Source of the DNA: Flavobacterium aquicola
GTDB lineage: Bacteria > Bacteroidota > Bacteroidia > Flavobacteriales > Flavobacteriaceae
Direction of reading: 5' to 3'
Assembly: GCF_003385115.1 (NCBI RefSeq)
Contig: NZ_QUNI01000002.1
Location: 310,001 to 374,000 of the forward strand
DNA: 64,000 nucleotides
Part shown: in pieces, positions 24,865 to 34,632 of the stretch
Layout of the letters: every line of letters starts with the position of its first letter
How positions within the stretch are numbered: the stretch's first letter is position 1
Made by a program: the position numbers and the translations under genes
The notes under the pieces: generated by a model
Told to the model about the DNA's origin: nothing
What the model saw: only the letters and a program-made list of their open reading frames with translations
Database searches by the model: none

Positions 24865-26179
24865 TTATTTAATACTTTTTGGAGGTTTCTTCGTTGGAAT
24901 TTCATCTATAACGGCCCAAGAAAAGACCAATTTAAAGCTGGAAGAGGCTATACAATTGGCTTGGACAAAAAGTAATGAAGTTACATTGGCGAACACCAAA
25001 GCAGACACCAAAAAACACGAATTACAATCGGCAAAGAACAATCAGTATCCTGATTTAACACTTTCAGGGCAATTTCTTGGTTTAAACGAACCAACAATCA
25101 GTTCAAGCCTTATTAATGGAGACTCAAGTGAAGAAATGCCTGTTCCGGGCCATATAGCAATAGGCCAAGCCAGTCTGAAAGTTCCAATATTTTCTGGATT
25201 TAAAATTCAAAATAGCATCAAACTTCAGGACAATCTATTCCAGGCCGAAAATGCAATGGCTTCTAAAACGAAAGAAGATGTGGCAATGAGAGTAATAAAC
25301 TATTATGCCAATTTGTACAAATCCCAAAGAACCATTGAACTAATAAAAGAAAATCAAAAAAGTGCACAGCAGCGTGTAACTGATTTTATTGCTTTAGAAA
25401 AAAATGGAATTATACCTCGAAATGATTTATTAAAAGCTCAGCTTCAGGTTTCCAGACTTCAGCTGTCGCTTGATGAAGCTATCAATAACGAAACCATATT
25501 CAATTACTACCTTGTTACTCTATTAAAATTGCCAACAGGAACAAAATTAGTAGTTAACGAAAGTGACCTGATTAACTTCCCTAAGGATGAAATTCCTACG
25601 GACGAGAAACCAGCATTTGAAAATCGTAAAGATTTGGAAGCATTAAAATTTCAGGAAAAAGCTTCTTTAAACCATCTAAAAATGGCTCAATCCAACTATT
25701 ATCCAACTATTGCTTTGACCGGAGGATATGCTGCATTAAATATACAGCACGTTTTGACGGTCCAAAACGCCATGTTTTTAGGCGTTGGCGTATCCTATGA
25801 CCTAAGCGGTATTCTAAAAAACGGTACTGAGGTAAAAGTTGCAAAAAGTAAAACTCTTGAGGTACAAAATTCTGAAGAATTATTAAAAGATAATATTCGA
25901 GTACAGGTACAGCAAGCGATAACTAATTATGATCTGGCAGTAAAACAAAGTATTGTTTTAACCGAAGCTGTCGGACAGTCTACCGAAAATTATCGTATTG
26001 TAAAAGACAAAAACGAAAATGGCCTTGCTGACACCAATGATCTGCTGGATGCCGATGTAGAACAGCTTAGAGCAAAAATCAGCGAAACTATTTCCAAAGT
26101 TGATGTTATTCAAAAATATTACGAATTACTATCAACAACCGGACAGCTATCACAAACCTTCAACCTTTCTAAAATATAA
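24854..26179 (+). CDS. TolC-family outer-membrane efflux channel
   Basis: This 441-residue outer-membrane factor forms the trimeric exit duct of a tripartite pump. It begins with a signal peptide (about residues 1-21, ending ITAQ). Two repeats of long helices with heptad-like patterns and short beta-strand parts are visible, including LKLEEAIQLAWTKSNEV at the start of the first repeat and KDKNENGLADTNDLLDADVEQLRAKI near the end of the second. It is slightly short for a TolC (about 440-490). Its position between the TetR gene and an EmrA-type adaptor shows it serves the MFS pump of this operon. Confidence 0.92.
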   Translation: MKVSYLILFGGFFVGISSITAQEKTNLKLEEAIQLAWTKSNEVTLANTKADTKKHELQSAKNNQYPDLTLSGQFLGLNEPTISSSLINGDSSEEMPVPGHIAIGQASLKVPIFSGFKIQNSIKLQDNLFQAENAMASKTKEDVAMRVINYYANLYKSQRTIELIKENQKSAQQRVTDFIALEKNGIIPRNDLLKAQLQVSRLQLSLDEAINNETIFNYYLVTLLKLPTGTKLVVNESDLINFPKDEIPTDEKPAFENRKDLEALKFQEKASLNHLKMAQSNYYPTIALTGGYAALNIQHVLTVQNAMFLGVGVSYDLSGILKNGTEVKVAKSKTLEVQNSEELLKDNIRVQVQQAITNYDLAVKQSIVLTEAVGQSTENYRIVKDKNENGLADTNDLLDADVEQLRAKISETISKVDVIQKYYELLSTTGQLSQTFNLSKI

Positions 26180-26187
26180 CCATCACC

Positions 26188-27267
26188 ATGGAAAAGAAAA
26201 AAACAAACACCAAATTCATTATAATCCTAACGGTTTTAATCCTTGCAGGTGGAACGTATGGAATTTCAAAATACATTCATTCTCAAGGTCATGAGGAAAC
26301 GGATGATGCGCAGATAGAAAAAAACATGAACCCAATAATCCCTAGGGTTTCGGGATATATCAGTAAAGTATATGTTAAGGATAATGACTTTGTAAAAAAA
26401 GGAGATACTTTATTTACAATAGATAAAAGAGACTATCAGTTAAAAATTGAAGAAGCAAATGCTGCTTATGTAGGAGCTGAAGGAAGTTTTGAATCTGCAA
26501 AGGAAGAAATTGGAAGCGCATTAGCAAATGTTGCGGTTTCGAATGCCAATATACAATCTGCTGGAGGAAATATTGAGACTGCCAAAATTAGATTGGGAAG
26601 AGCAAACAGTGATTATGTACGTTATGAAAATTTATACAAAACGCATTCGATCACCAAACAGCAATATGAGCAGGCTCTAGCTGCCAAGCAAGAAGCAGAA
26701 AGCCAAGTACGTATTTTGCAGCAGCAGCAAAAAGCAAGTTCTTATCAAAAATCAGCTATTGAAGCAAAATCAAGAGTTTCTGATAAACAAACACTTGTGG
26801 CTGCCGCTAATATTAAAAAAGCAAAAGCATTGTTAGAAGTAGCTCAGTTAAATTTGACTTACACTGTAGTAACCGCTGCAATTGACGGTCAGGTTTCTAA
26901 AATTGACATTCAGCCAGGACAATTGGTACAAGCAGGGCAGTCTTTATTTTATATCATCAATAACAATGAAGCTTGGGTTGTGGCTAATTTTAAAGAAACA
27001 CAACTAAACAAAATGGTTGTTGGGCAGAAAGTAACGATAAAAGTTGATGCATATCCGGACTATGATTTTAAAGCTACCTTAACTTCATTTTCGCCTGCTA
27101 CAGGTTCCCGTTTTTCTTTACTGCCGCCAGATAATGCTACAGGAAACTTTGTAAAAACGATTCAAAGATTACCAGTAAAAATCAGTTTAGATCCAACAAA
27201 TGATCCTGAAAAAGTAAAATTATTGCGTCCAGGTATGAATGCTGATGTTGACGTACATTTAAAATAA
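26188..27267 (+). CDS. HlyD/EmrA-type membrane fusion protein
   Basis: This 359-residue adaptor is anchored by one N-terminal membrane helix (about residues 8-27, FIIILTVLILAGGTYGIS). Biotinyl-lipoyl halves are seen around residues 45-80 (VSGYISKVYVKDNDFVKKGD) and 225-260 (AAIDGQVSKIDIQPGQLV). A long alpha-helical hairpin lies between them, with a Gln-rich stretch, and the C-terminal barrel ends LRPGMNADVDVHLK. It links the EmrB-type pump in the inner membrane to the TolC-type channel. The next gene starts two bases after its stop codon. Confidence 0.93.
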   Translation: MEKKKTNTKFIIILTVLILAGGTYGISKYIHSQGHEETDDAQIEKNMNPIIPRVSGYISKVYVKDNDFVKKGDTLFTIDKRDYQLKIEEANAAYVGAEGSFESAKEEIGSALANVAVSNANIQSAGGNIETAKIRLGRANSDYVRYENLYKTHSITKQQYEQALAAKQEAESQVRILQQQQKASSYQKSAIEAKSRVSDKQTLVAAANIKKAKALLEVAQLNLTYTVVTAAIDGQVSKIDIQPGQLVQAGQSLFYIINNNEAWVVANFKETQLNKMVVGQKVTIKVDAYPDYDFKATLTSFSPATGSRFSLLPPDNATGNFVKTIQRLPVKISLDPTNDPEKVKLLRPGMNADVDVHLK

Positions 27268-27268
27268 A

Positions 27269-28861
27269 ATGACAAAAAAAGTACAAGCACCAGACGACGA
27301 CTTAGTAGAGTACGGCTACAGGCGTATTCTTATCACTATTACAGCGGTACTTTGTGCCTTGCTGGAAATCGTTGATACAACTATCGTAAACGTAGCGCTT
27401 ACCGATATGCGTGGAAGCCTTGGGGCAACCTTAACCGATGTTGCTTGGGTAATTACAGCTTATGCTATTGCAAATGTTATTGTAATCCCAATGACCAGCT
27501 GGTTATCGCAGCAATTTGGAAGACGTAATTACTTTGTAGCTTCGATTATACTATTTACAGTGTGTTCATTCCTCTGCGGAAATGCGACAAACATTTGGGA
27601 ATTAGTAGCCTTTCGATTCGTACAAGGTATGGGAGGAGGAGCCTTATTAGTAACAGCGCAGACAATCATCACCGAAAGTTACCCTATTGCAAAACGCGGA
27701 ATGGCTCAGGCTATTTACGGAATGGGTGTAATTGTCGGGCCAACACTTGGTCCGCCTTTGGGAGGTTATTTGGTTGATAATTATTCTTGGCCTTACATTT
27801 TTTACATCAATATTCCGTTGGGAATTATCGCAACCGTTTTGGCAATTTCTTTCGTAAGAAGTCCAAAATATGGCGAAAAACTAAAAGCAAATCAGGTAGA
27901 TTGGTGGGGAATTATATTATTAGCGGCTTTCATTGGTTCTTTACAGTTTGTTTTAGAACATGGACAGCAGGACGATTGGTTTAATGATCCGGTGATTTTA
28001 ACCTTAAGCGTAGTAACCATTATGGGGTTAATACTCTTTATTTGGAGAGAGCTAACGTATAAACATCCTATTGTAAATTTAAGTGTTTTAAAAGACGGAA
28101 ACCTGAGAATAGGAACCGTTATGTGTTTTATTCTTGGTTTCGGGTTATATGGTTCAACGCTAATTATTCCAATTTATACGCAGTCCATCTTAGGCTGGAC
28201 AGCTACCGATGCGGGATTATTACTAATTCCAGGTTCGATAACCACAGCATTTATGATGCCTATCGTGGGTAATATGATTCAAAAAGGAGTACCGCAAACC
28301 TATATGGTAGCAGTAGGATTCTTAATCTTTTTCTTCTTTTGTTTTATGATGTACGGCAATATGACTCCCGATACTGGAGTAGAACATTTATACTGGCCAT
28401 TGATTTTGAGAGGAATTGGATTGGGATTATTATTTGTACCAATAACCACCCTTTCATTGTCAACCCTGAAAGGAAAACACATTGGAGAAGGAGCCGCTTT
28501 TACAGGAATGATGCGTCAGCTGGGAGGTTCGTTTGGTATCGCCATCATTACCACATTTATCACCCGCTGGAGTCAGGAGCACCGAGTAAATTTACTCACG
28601 CATTTGGACCCAAGCAATTATCAGGTACAGCAGCGTATTCTTGGACTTCAGAGAAATTTTATGTCCAAAGGATTTTCCAGCAACGAAGCCTTAGACAAAG
28701 CCTATAAAGTGCTAGAATTTTCAGTAATGAAACAAAGTACGGTTTTATCATACATGGATATTTTCCTTTATTTAGGAATCATGTTCTTATTCTGCATTCC
28801 AATTATCCTTTTGGTCAAAAAAGGAAAAAACAAAATTGATCCTTCAGAGGCAATGCACTAA
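27269..28861 (+). CDS. DHA2-family (EmrB/QacA type) MFS multidrug transporter
   Basis: This 530-residue proton-driven exporter has about 14 membrane segments, as in the DHA2 family. Recognisable motifs are the start of TM1 with LEIVDTTIVNVAL (family motif D1), the loop 2-3 motif GRRNYF, RFVQGMGGGAL in TM4, and motif C in TM5 (GPTLGPPLGGYLVD). It forms a tripartite pump with the EmrA-type adaptor and the TolC-type channel encoded just upstream. The operon ends at a terminator about 45 bases after the stop codon. The substrate is not visible; hydrophobic toxic compounds are usual. Confidence 0.94.
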   Translation: MTKKVQAPDDDLVEYGYRRILITITAVLCALLEIVDTTIVNVALTDMRGSLGATLTDVAWVITAYAIANVIVIPMTSWLSQQFGRRNYFVASIILFTVCSFLCGNATNIWELVAFRFVQGMGGGALLVTAQTIITESYPIAKRGMAQAIYGMGVIVGPTLGPPLGGYLVDNYSWPYIFYINIPLGIIATVLAISFVRSPKYGEKLKANQVDWWGIILLAAFIGSLQFVLEHGQQDDWFNDPVILTLSVVTIMGLILFIWRELTYKHPIVNLSVLKDGNLRIGTVMCFILGFGLYGSTLIIPIYTQSILGWTATDAGLLLIPGSITTAFMMPIVGNMIQKGVPQTYMVAVGFLIFFFFCFMMYGNMTPDTGVEHLYWPLILRGIGLGLLFVPITTLSLSTLKGKHIGEGAAFTGMMRQLGGSFGIAIITTFITRWSQEHRVNLLTHLDPSNYQVQQRILGLQRNFMSKGFSSNEALDKAYKVLEFSVMKQSTVLSYMDIFLYLGIMFLFCIPIILLVKKGKNKIDPSEAMH

Positions 28862-28902
28862 TTCTAGATTTCAGATTTTAGACCGCAGATTTTAGATTTA
28901 AA

Positions 28903-28953
28903 AAACTCCGAATCTCACAAATTTATATGTGAAATTCGGAGTTTCTTTTTTTT
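28903..28953 (+). terminator. Terminator of the efflux operon
   Basis: A long stem (aaactccgaat / attcggagttt, plus ctcac/gtga) is followed by a T run at 28943-28953. Confidence 0.85.
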
Positions 28954-28988
28954 GGAGCAGAAAGATTTGGCTTTTTAATCAGCATTGT

Positions 28989-29057
28989 TCCCGCTTTCCA
29001 CTACAATCTCTTGTACTGAACCCCAGTACAAGAGGATTTTCGTTTTAATCGGGGCTA
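28989..29057 (-). repeat. Interspersed hairpin element, copy D (inverted)
   Basis: On the minus strand it starts tagccccgattaaaacg, continues aaaatcctc and ends gattgtagtggaaagcggga. The middle is a perfect 11-bp hairpin (ctcttgtactg / cagtacaagag). It shares termini with copies A and B, but the hairpin sequence differs entirely. It lies in the 749-base gap between the efflux operon and the outer-membrane receptor. Confidence 0.8.
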
Positions 29058-29317
29058 AAGAGAAACATTTTGCTTTTTACAAAATTTCCAAAACAATATT
29101 AATCAACAGATTAAAATCCATTTATACAATATTTCTCACTCTTATAGAACTAACGAACCAGAGCCATTAGGCTCGACTCATTTTATAGAGCTGTACTTTA
29201 GTTCAGTTTTAATGCAAAACACGAAAAAATAAGCCATGAATTTATTTTTTTATATTTTCAAAATAAACTCTACTAAATCTATGGTATTAGTGAAATTATT
29301 TTTATAAGTTTGCACAA

Positions 29318-29423
29318 CAATAAAAGCATCATAGTCAAATGTCTTTTATAAAATATCACTTGGTTTTGGTTAGCTACTTGATTTTTTTTTTGGAGCCATT
29401 CATTCGAAGTGAATGGCTTTTTT
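29318..29423 (+). ncRNA. Candidate small RNA (orphan promoter and terminator)
   Basis: A TAAGTTTG box at 29305-29312 (TAnnTTTG) is followed about 80 bases later by a terminator (gccattca / tgaatggc, 29395-29417, with a T run). No open reading frame lies between them, and the neighbouring operon already has its own terminator at 28903. This could be a small RNA of about 105 nt. It is a prediction from signals only. Confidence 0.35.
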
Positions 29424-29521
29424 ATTCTTTAAAACGACATGAGATATAATAAAAACAGAAATATCGCAATGCATTGCTGTAACATGAAAATTCCTCTTGT
29501 TACTTAATCTTATTTGCTCAA

Positions 29522-29560
29522 AAAAAGCTCTTTTGTAACAACTCAAAAGAGCTTTTTTTT
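29522..29560 (+). terminator. Orphan strong terminator
   Basis: A perfect 14-bp stem (aaaaagctcttttg / caaaagagcttttt, loop taacaact) is followed by more T residues. It lies 50 bases before the outer-membrane receptor gene and does not follow any gene directly, so it ends either a second small transcript or read-through. Confidence 0.8.
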
Positions 29561-29610
29561 TATAAAATCCCCCATGTATTACAAACAGTTTTTAGCAAAA
29601 CCTATTCAAA

Positions 29611-32079
29611 ATGACACTTACAAAGCAATCACTTTTAACCTTTATTCTTTTATTTATATTTACTATTTCACAAGCTCAGAATGCAACAATAAAAGGAGTT
29701 GTTACCGATAAGCAAAACAATTCATCCATAGAATTTGCAAGTGTAGCTCTACTAAAACAAATTGATTCTACAATTGTAACCGGCGTATTGACAAAGAATA
29801 AAGGGACATTTGCAATTCCGAAAATAGACTTAGGCAACTTTATACTCAAAGTAGTTTCTGTTGGTTACCAAACATCGTATTCTAATTTCACTGTATCAGA
29901 CAAAAGCCAACACATCACCTTGGATATATTTTTAAATGAATCATCCAAATTATTGGGAGAAGTAGTTGTAAAAGGACAAGGAAGCAAAATTACAAACAAA
30001 TTAGACAAGCAAACCTATAAGGCAAACCAATTCGAATCGGCAAAAGGAGGAAGTGCAACAGATGTTTTAAAAAATCTTCCCTCCGTTTCGGTCAACAGTG
30101 CAGGTGAAATAAGTGTCCGAGGTTCGACAGGTTTTTTGGTACTCATTAATGGCAAGCCTGTTTTAACAGACGCGCAGACGATATTGAGTCAATTACCTGC
30201 CAATACTATTGAAAATATTGAATTAATCACTGCTCCCTCAGCAAAATATGACGCTGACGGGAAAGGCGGAATTATAAACATCACTACAAAAAAAGGAACG
30301 ACCGATGGTTTTGCTTTGCAAACAAATATTCTAGCAGGTTTGCCATCCACTACAGATTATGACAACCTTGAAAACCCATTACGCTTTGGAGGAGATGCAA
30401 CCCTTAATTACAAAAAAGACAAATGGGATATTATCCTTAGCGGAAACTATACCAGAAACGATGCCAACGGCAGAAGAGAAGGATATGTTTATACCAAGGA
30501 TTTCGATAACAACACCATTACTTATTTTCCTTCGGAAGGTGAACGAAGTTTTGACAGATATAATTACGGAGTACGAACAAACATAAACTATTCGGCTACT
30601 AAAAACGACATATTTGAAATCGGTTTTTTTGCAAGCAAAAAATACCAACAGCGAAGAGCCGATATTGTTTATGATAATTCAACAGTTGATATCACAACTG
30701 GGGATATTTTGAGTCAGTTCACTTATTTTAATTCAAATCTGCAAAATAAAGAAGGTGAGTTTTTATTAGGCAATTTTAATTACAGTCATACCTTTCAAAA
30801 TAATTCAAAACTTGGCGCAACGGCTATATTTGAAAATGCCGATTTATATGGTAATACCGTCAATAAAAATTTAGATTATCCCAATAAGAAAACCCTTTTT
30901 CAATTGGTAACAAACCCCTACACAAACCCAATTAACGGCTATCGATTAAAATTGGATTACAGTGCCACTATTGGGGAAGGAAAATTAGAAACCGGTTATC
31001 AATACCGATGGGACAAACAAGACGGAACATTCGATTATAATGTAACACCGCCAACAAACCAACCTGATATTGCTAAATTTAGTGGGACTGCAAAATCAAT
31101 AAATATCATTAATAGTGCTTATACCCAATATTCCAGCAAGTTTTCAGAACTTCAATATACCGCGGGATTAAGGTATGAATACGCCACAAGAGAAGTCGAT
31201 TTATCATCAGATCCTAATACTCACTATCTAAATCTGAGCAACTTTTTTCCATCTGCCAACTTACTTTACACAATCAATAAGGAATGGAATATTAAATCTG
31301 GTTATAGCAAAAGAGTACAGCGAAATAACAACTTTGAGCTAAACCCAATTCCCGAAAGAGAACACTCGGAAACCTTAGAACAGGGCGACCCTGATTTATT
31401 GCCTCAGTTTATAGATCTTGTTGAGTTAGGAGTCAATCACAATTTCAAGAAAGGCTCCTTTTTTGCAACGCTGTATTATCAAAATATTAAGAATCCTATA
31501 CAAAGAGTCAATAGTGTGTATGCCGATACTATCTTGAACAGGGTTTTCACCAATGCAGAAAAAGCAAGGCTCATTGGCTTGGAATTTGGTACTACCCAAA
31601 ACCCAGCAAAATGGGTCACTGCTTATCTGGGAGCGAATGTGTACAACTATAAAATTAGCGGTCATTTGGATGTGTTGGGAGCAACCTCAGATGTAAATAA
31701 TGCCGACTGGGTGTATTCAATCAATATGAATACAACGTTCAACTTAGGAAACAACTGGAGTATGCAGGCCAACGTTAATTATTTATCAAATCGACCTACC
31801 GCACAAGGCGAAGATTCAAGTTTTCTTTCACCCAATACGTCTGTGAAGAAAACATTTGGGAACGGCAAATATGCTGTGGGACTGCAATGGCAAAACATGA
31901 ATCTTGGTTTTATGGATGCCAATCAACAACGAATTACGACTTGGGGAAACGATTTTTATACCACAACAAACTATATTTATGAAACAGATGTTTTCTTGTT
32001 GAATTTTAGTGTAAACCTCAACAAACTGAGTAGTAAAACAAAACTACCTGCCAGCGAACTGGGAGAAAAGGAATTTTAG
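29611..32079 (+). CDS. TonB-dependent-receptor-like outer-membrane beta-barrel protein
   Basis: This 822-residue outer-membrane protein has a signal peptide (about 1-22, ending ISQAQ), a carboxypeptidase-regulatory-like domain (about 25-110, IKGVVTDKQNNSSIEFASVAL), a plug domain (about 120-225, with DVLKNLPSVSVNSAGEISVRG and IELITAPSAKYDADG), and a C-terminal 22-strand-type barrel of the OMP_b-brl_3 family. Proteins of this type import or bind large ligands with energy from TonB, or act as receptors without a known ligand. No SusD partner or enzyme cluster is adjacent, so the ligand is unknown. The terminator at 29522 lies just upstream. Confidence 0.9.
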   Translation: MTLTKQSLLTFILLFIFTISQAQNATIKGVVTDKQNNSSIEFASVALLKQIDSTIVTGVLTKNKGTFAIPKIDLGNFILKVVSVGYQTSYSNFTVSDKSQHITLDIFLNESSKLLGEVVVKGQGSKITNKLDKQTYKANQFESAKGGSATDVLKNLPSVSVNSAGEISVRGSTGFLVLINGKPVLTDAQTILSQLPANTIENIELITAPSAKYDADGKGGIINITTKKGTTDGFALQTNILAGLPSTTDYDNLENPLRFGGDATLNYKKDKWDIILSGNYTRNDANGRREGYVYTKDFDNNTITYFPSEGERSFDRYNYGVRTNINYSATKNDIFEIGFFASKKYQQRRADIVYDNSTVDITTGDILSQFTYFNSNLQNKEGEFLLGNFNYSHTFQNNSKLGATAIFENADLYGNTVNKNLDYPNKKTLFQLVTNPYTNPINGYRLKLDYSATIGEGKLETGYQYRWDKQDGTFDYNVTPPTNQPDIAKFSGTAKSINIINSAYTQYSSKFSELQYTAGLRYEYATREVDLSSDPNTHYLNLSNFFPSANLLYTINKEWNIKSGYSKRVQRNNNFELNPIPEREHSETLEQGDPDLLPQFIDLVELGVNHNFKKGSFFATLYYQNIKNPIQRVNSVYADTILNRVFTNAEKARLIGLEFGTTQNPAKWVTAYLGANVYNYKISGHLDVLGATSDVNNADWVYSINMNTTFNLGNNWSMQANVNYLSNRPTAQGEDSSFLSPNTSVKKTFGNGKYAVGLQWQNMNLGFMDANQQRITTWGNDFYTTTNYIYETDVFLLNFSVNLNKLSSKTKLPASELGEKEF

Positions 32080-32204
32080 CGAAAATGATAAAATCAAATT
32101 AGAAAGAACACGGATTGCAAATAGCCACAATCAGAATTCTGAAATTCAAAATTGTTAATCATTTTTAAGAGTAGAAAGTTTAGGTGTTTTTTAGGAAAAA
32201 TCCT

Positions 32205-32252
32205 TCCGATTTCCGCTACAATCTTATTGCCCGAAAGAGGCAATAACTTGTT
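32205..32252 (-). repeat. Partial interspersed hairpin element, copy E
   Basis: The plus strand reads ttccgctacaatctt, then the hairpin ttattgcc / ggcaataa. This matches the end region and hairpin position of copy D, but the other terminus is not recognisable. Confidence 0.4.
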
Positions 32253-32304
32253 CGAAGATAACAGCAGACATTCAAAAGCCCGCTTCAAGCAATCCAAAAA
32301 CTGC

Positions 32305-32460
32305 ATCAGGGAGACGGATGACTCTATCAGGGAGACGGATGACTCTATCAGGGAGACGGATGACCCTATCAGGGAGACGGATGACCCTATCAGGGAGATG
32401 GAAGCTCGCATCAGGACGACGGAAGACTAAATCAGAGACACGGAAGCTCGTATCAGGGCA
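32305..32460. repeat. 21-bp minisatellite, seven units
   Basis: Seven tandem units of 21 bases start at 32305, 32326, 32347, 32368, 32389, 32410 and 32431, and a nine-base stub follows. Unit 1 is atcagggagacgg plus atgactct. Units 1 and 2 are identical, units 3 and 4 are identical with one change from them, and units 5-7 are diverged. The period keeps frame, giving heptads such as IRETDDS on the plus strand. No start signal supports translation, and open frames exist on both strands. It lies in the 529-base gap between the receptor and the serine hydrolase. Confidence 0.9.
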
Positions 32461-32608
32461 TTTTTTTTTCTGCCAATACCCTATTTTACTGGGCGGAGTA
32501 TAAAAAAGAGGCATAATGAATAAATTACTACTTTGTAGGTATACAATTATTATTTTCTATATTTGAAGGAAGTATCAAAAAAGCATTTATCTAATTAAGC
32601 TACCCAAT

Positions 32609-34114
32609 ATGAAAAAATTAAATCTAATTATCCTGCTGCTTTTAACTTTTAACAGCTTTTCGCAAGATGTAAATGATAAAATAAAACAGTTTGAAAGCAA
32701 CTTAAACCATTGGGATAAATCAAAAAGTAAAAAATGGTCCTTAAAAGAAAGAATGGCTTATTATGAAGTTAATGCCGTGAGCATAGCAGTAATTAAGGAT
32801 TACAAAGTAGAATGGGCAAAAGCCTATGGCTATGCAGACCTTTCCGAAAAGCGATTAGCAACAGTACAGACACTTTTTCAGGCAGCTTCGATCAGTAAGT
32901 CTCTCAATAGTCTGGGCATTTTAAAACTGGCTGAAGAAGGCAGACTGGGGTTAGATAATGATATAAACAATTATTTAAAAGATTGGAAATTCCCATACGA
33001 TTCCATTTCGAAAGGAAAAAAAATTACCATTGCAAATTTATTAAATCATACTGCAGGTTTATCTGTTCATGGTTTTGGCGGTTACCAAAAAGGGAAAGAT
33101 CTGCCAACAACTATACAAATTCTCAATGGAGTAAAACCTTCCAATTCAAATGCTGTTCGGTCTGTATTTGAACCTCGCTTAAAATTTCAATACTCGGGTG
33201 GCGGAACTACAATTACCCAATTAATCCTCGAAAACACAACAGGAGAAAAATACGAAGAGTACATGCTGAAAAATGTTTTGACTCCATTGGAAATGAACAG
33301 CAGTTCTTATAATCAGCCTCCCGTCAAAGGGAAAGAAAATTTGCTTGCAACAGCTTATAACCTTGACAAAGAAGTAAAAGGAAAGTATCATATTTATCCT
33401 GAAAAAGCAGCCGCAGGTTTATGGACAAACCCTACAGATTTAGCAAAATATATTATTGACACACAACTGTCGTTATTGGGTAAATCAAATAAAATATTAT
33501 CCAAAGAAATGACTGCAAAAAGACTAGATAATAATTTCGGGGTATTCGAAAATGATTTTAAAGGCACAAAATACTTTGGTCATAGCGGTGGAAATGAAGG
33601 TTTTGTATGCTATTACGTAGGAAGTCTGGAAGATGGAAACGGAATAGCCGTAATGACAAATGGGCGAATGTTTCCCATAATTAATGAAATAGTTTCCAGC
33701 ATTGCCAGCTTAAACAATTGGAAAAATTACCCAGTGGAACCTCAAAAAGAATCAATTGCCTTAACCATAAGAAAAGAAAGCCAAAAGAATATTGATAAAG
33801 GAATTGAACTGTATAAAAACCTCAAAAAGAATAACACCGCTGAATATAATTTTTCTGACGAAAGTGAACTAAATCAGCTTGGTTATGAATTTTTACAAAA
33901 TGCAAAAATTGAATCAGCAATTAAAATTTTTGATCTGAATGTAAATGAATTTCCAAATTCAGCAAATGTATATGACAGCCGTGGTGAAGCTTATTTTAAT
34001 AATAAAGAATACTTGCTGGCAAAAAACGATTATTCAAAAGTATTGACATTAGAGCCAACAAATCAAAACGCAAAAGAAATGCTTTTGAAAATTGAAGGTT
34101 TATTGAAGAAATAA
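32609..34114 (+). CDS. Serine hydrolase of the beta-lactamase/penicillin-binding fold with C-terminal TPR
   Basis: This 501-residue exported protein has a signal peptide (about 1-18, ending NSFSQ). The class C beta-lactamase-like domain (about 30-370) shows the SxxK motif Ser94-Ile-Ser-Lys97 in QAASISKSLN, a YSG motif in FQYSGGGT (position of YxN), and HSGGNEG in place of KTG. This set is typical of esterase/peptidase-like serine hydrolases of Bacteroidota rather than true beta-lactamases. Residues about 420-500 form TPR-like helices. It is preceded by AT-rich DNA and the 21-bp minisatellite. Substrate unknown. Confidence 0.9.
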   Translation: MKKLNLIILLLLTFNSFSQDVNDKIKQFESNLNHWDKSKSKKWSLKERMAYYEVNAVSIAVIKDYKVEWAKAYGYADLSEKRLATVQTLFQAASISKSLNSLGILKLAEEGRLGLDNDINNYLKDWKFPYDSISKGKKITIANLLNHTAGLSVHGFGGYQKGKDLPTTIQILNGVKPSNSNAVRSVFEPRLKFQYSGGGTTITQLILENTTGEKYEEYMLKNVLTPLEMNSSSYNQPPVKGKENLLATAYNLDKEVKGKYHIYPEKAAAGLWTNPTDLAKYIIDTQLSLLGKSNKILSKEMTAKRLDNNFGVFENDFKGTKYFGHSGGNEGFVCYYVGSLEDGNGIAVMTNGRMFPIINEIVSSIASLNNWKNYPVEPQKESIALTIRKESQKNIDKGIELYKNLKKNNTAEYNFSDESELNQLGYEFLQNAKIESAIKIFDLNVNEFPNSANVYDSRGEAYFNNKEYLLAKNDYSKVLTLEPTNQNAKEMLLKIEGLLKK

Positions 34115-34161
34115 AGCTAAATGACTTGTTGCAATAGTCAAAATTAAGCTAAAATTACAAA

Positions 34162-34632
34162 ATGAACAACATCAACATTATCAAATGCAACCGAAATCAT
34201 TCAGCAATTATATCTGACTTGATTATTGATTTATTAAAAGACTTTAACGATCGAAGTGGCAGCAGCTTTGTTATTGACAGAAACTATATACTAGAAACGA
34301 TCAATAAATTAATTGACCGTGAAACTTTCGGATGTTATGCTGCCTTTGAAAATCAAGTCCCTATTGGACTTATCACAATATCGCACAGTTTTGCGATATA
34401 TAACGGCGGTGATTTTGGAGTAATTACGGAACTATATGTTGATAAACACAAACGAAGCTGCGGAATAGGAAAACTTCTTTTAGAAAAAGCTTACGAATTT
34501 GCGAAACAGCATAATTGGTCAAAATTGGAAGTTGGTGCACCAAATAAATCCGAATGGCCCAGAACAATTGACTTTTATAAAGAAAATGGCTTTGAAGAGA
34601 AAGGCCCAAAATTACGATTAAACTTAAAATGA
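34162..34632 (+). CDS. GNAT-family N-acetyltransferase
   Basis: This 156-residue acetyltransferase has a single GNAT domain. The acetyl-CoA loop is RSCGIGKLLLEKAYEFA (about residues 93-110), preceded by the strand FGVITELYVDKHK and followed by GFEEKGPKLRL. The substrate is unknown. The stop codon overlaps the ATG of the next gene by four bases (ATGA), so it is coupled to a CrtO-like membrane protein. Confidence 0.88.
   Translation: MNNINIIKCNRNHSAIISDLIIDLLKDFNDRSGSSFVIDRNYILETINKLIDRETFGCYAAFENQVPIGLITISHSFAIYNGGDFGVITELYVDKHKRSCGIGKLLLEKAYEFAKQHNWSKLEVGAPNKSEWPRTIDFYKENGFEEKGPKLRLNLK

Noticed and set aside
32305..32460. CRISPR-like array
   Set aside because: Units are contiguous tandem repeats of 21 bases with no spacers, and there are no cas genes in the window.
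32094..32514. Overlapping open frames on both strands through the minisatellite
   Set aside because: The frames come from the 21-base period and low complexity; none has a supported start, promoter or family match.
32609..34114. Class C beta-lactamase
   Set aside because: Although SxxK is present, the YxN and KTG positions read YSG and HSG, as in serine hydrolases of other function, and a TPR region is fused.
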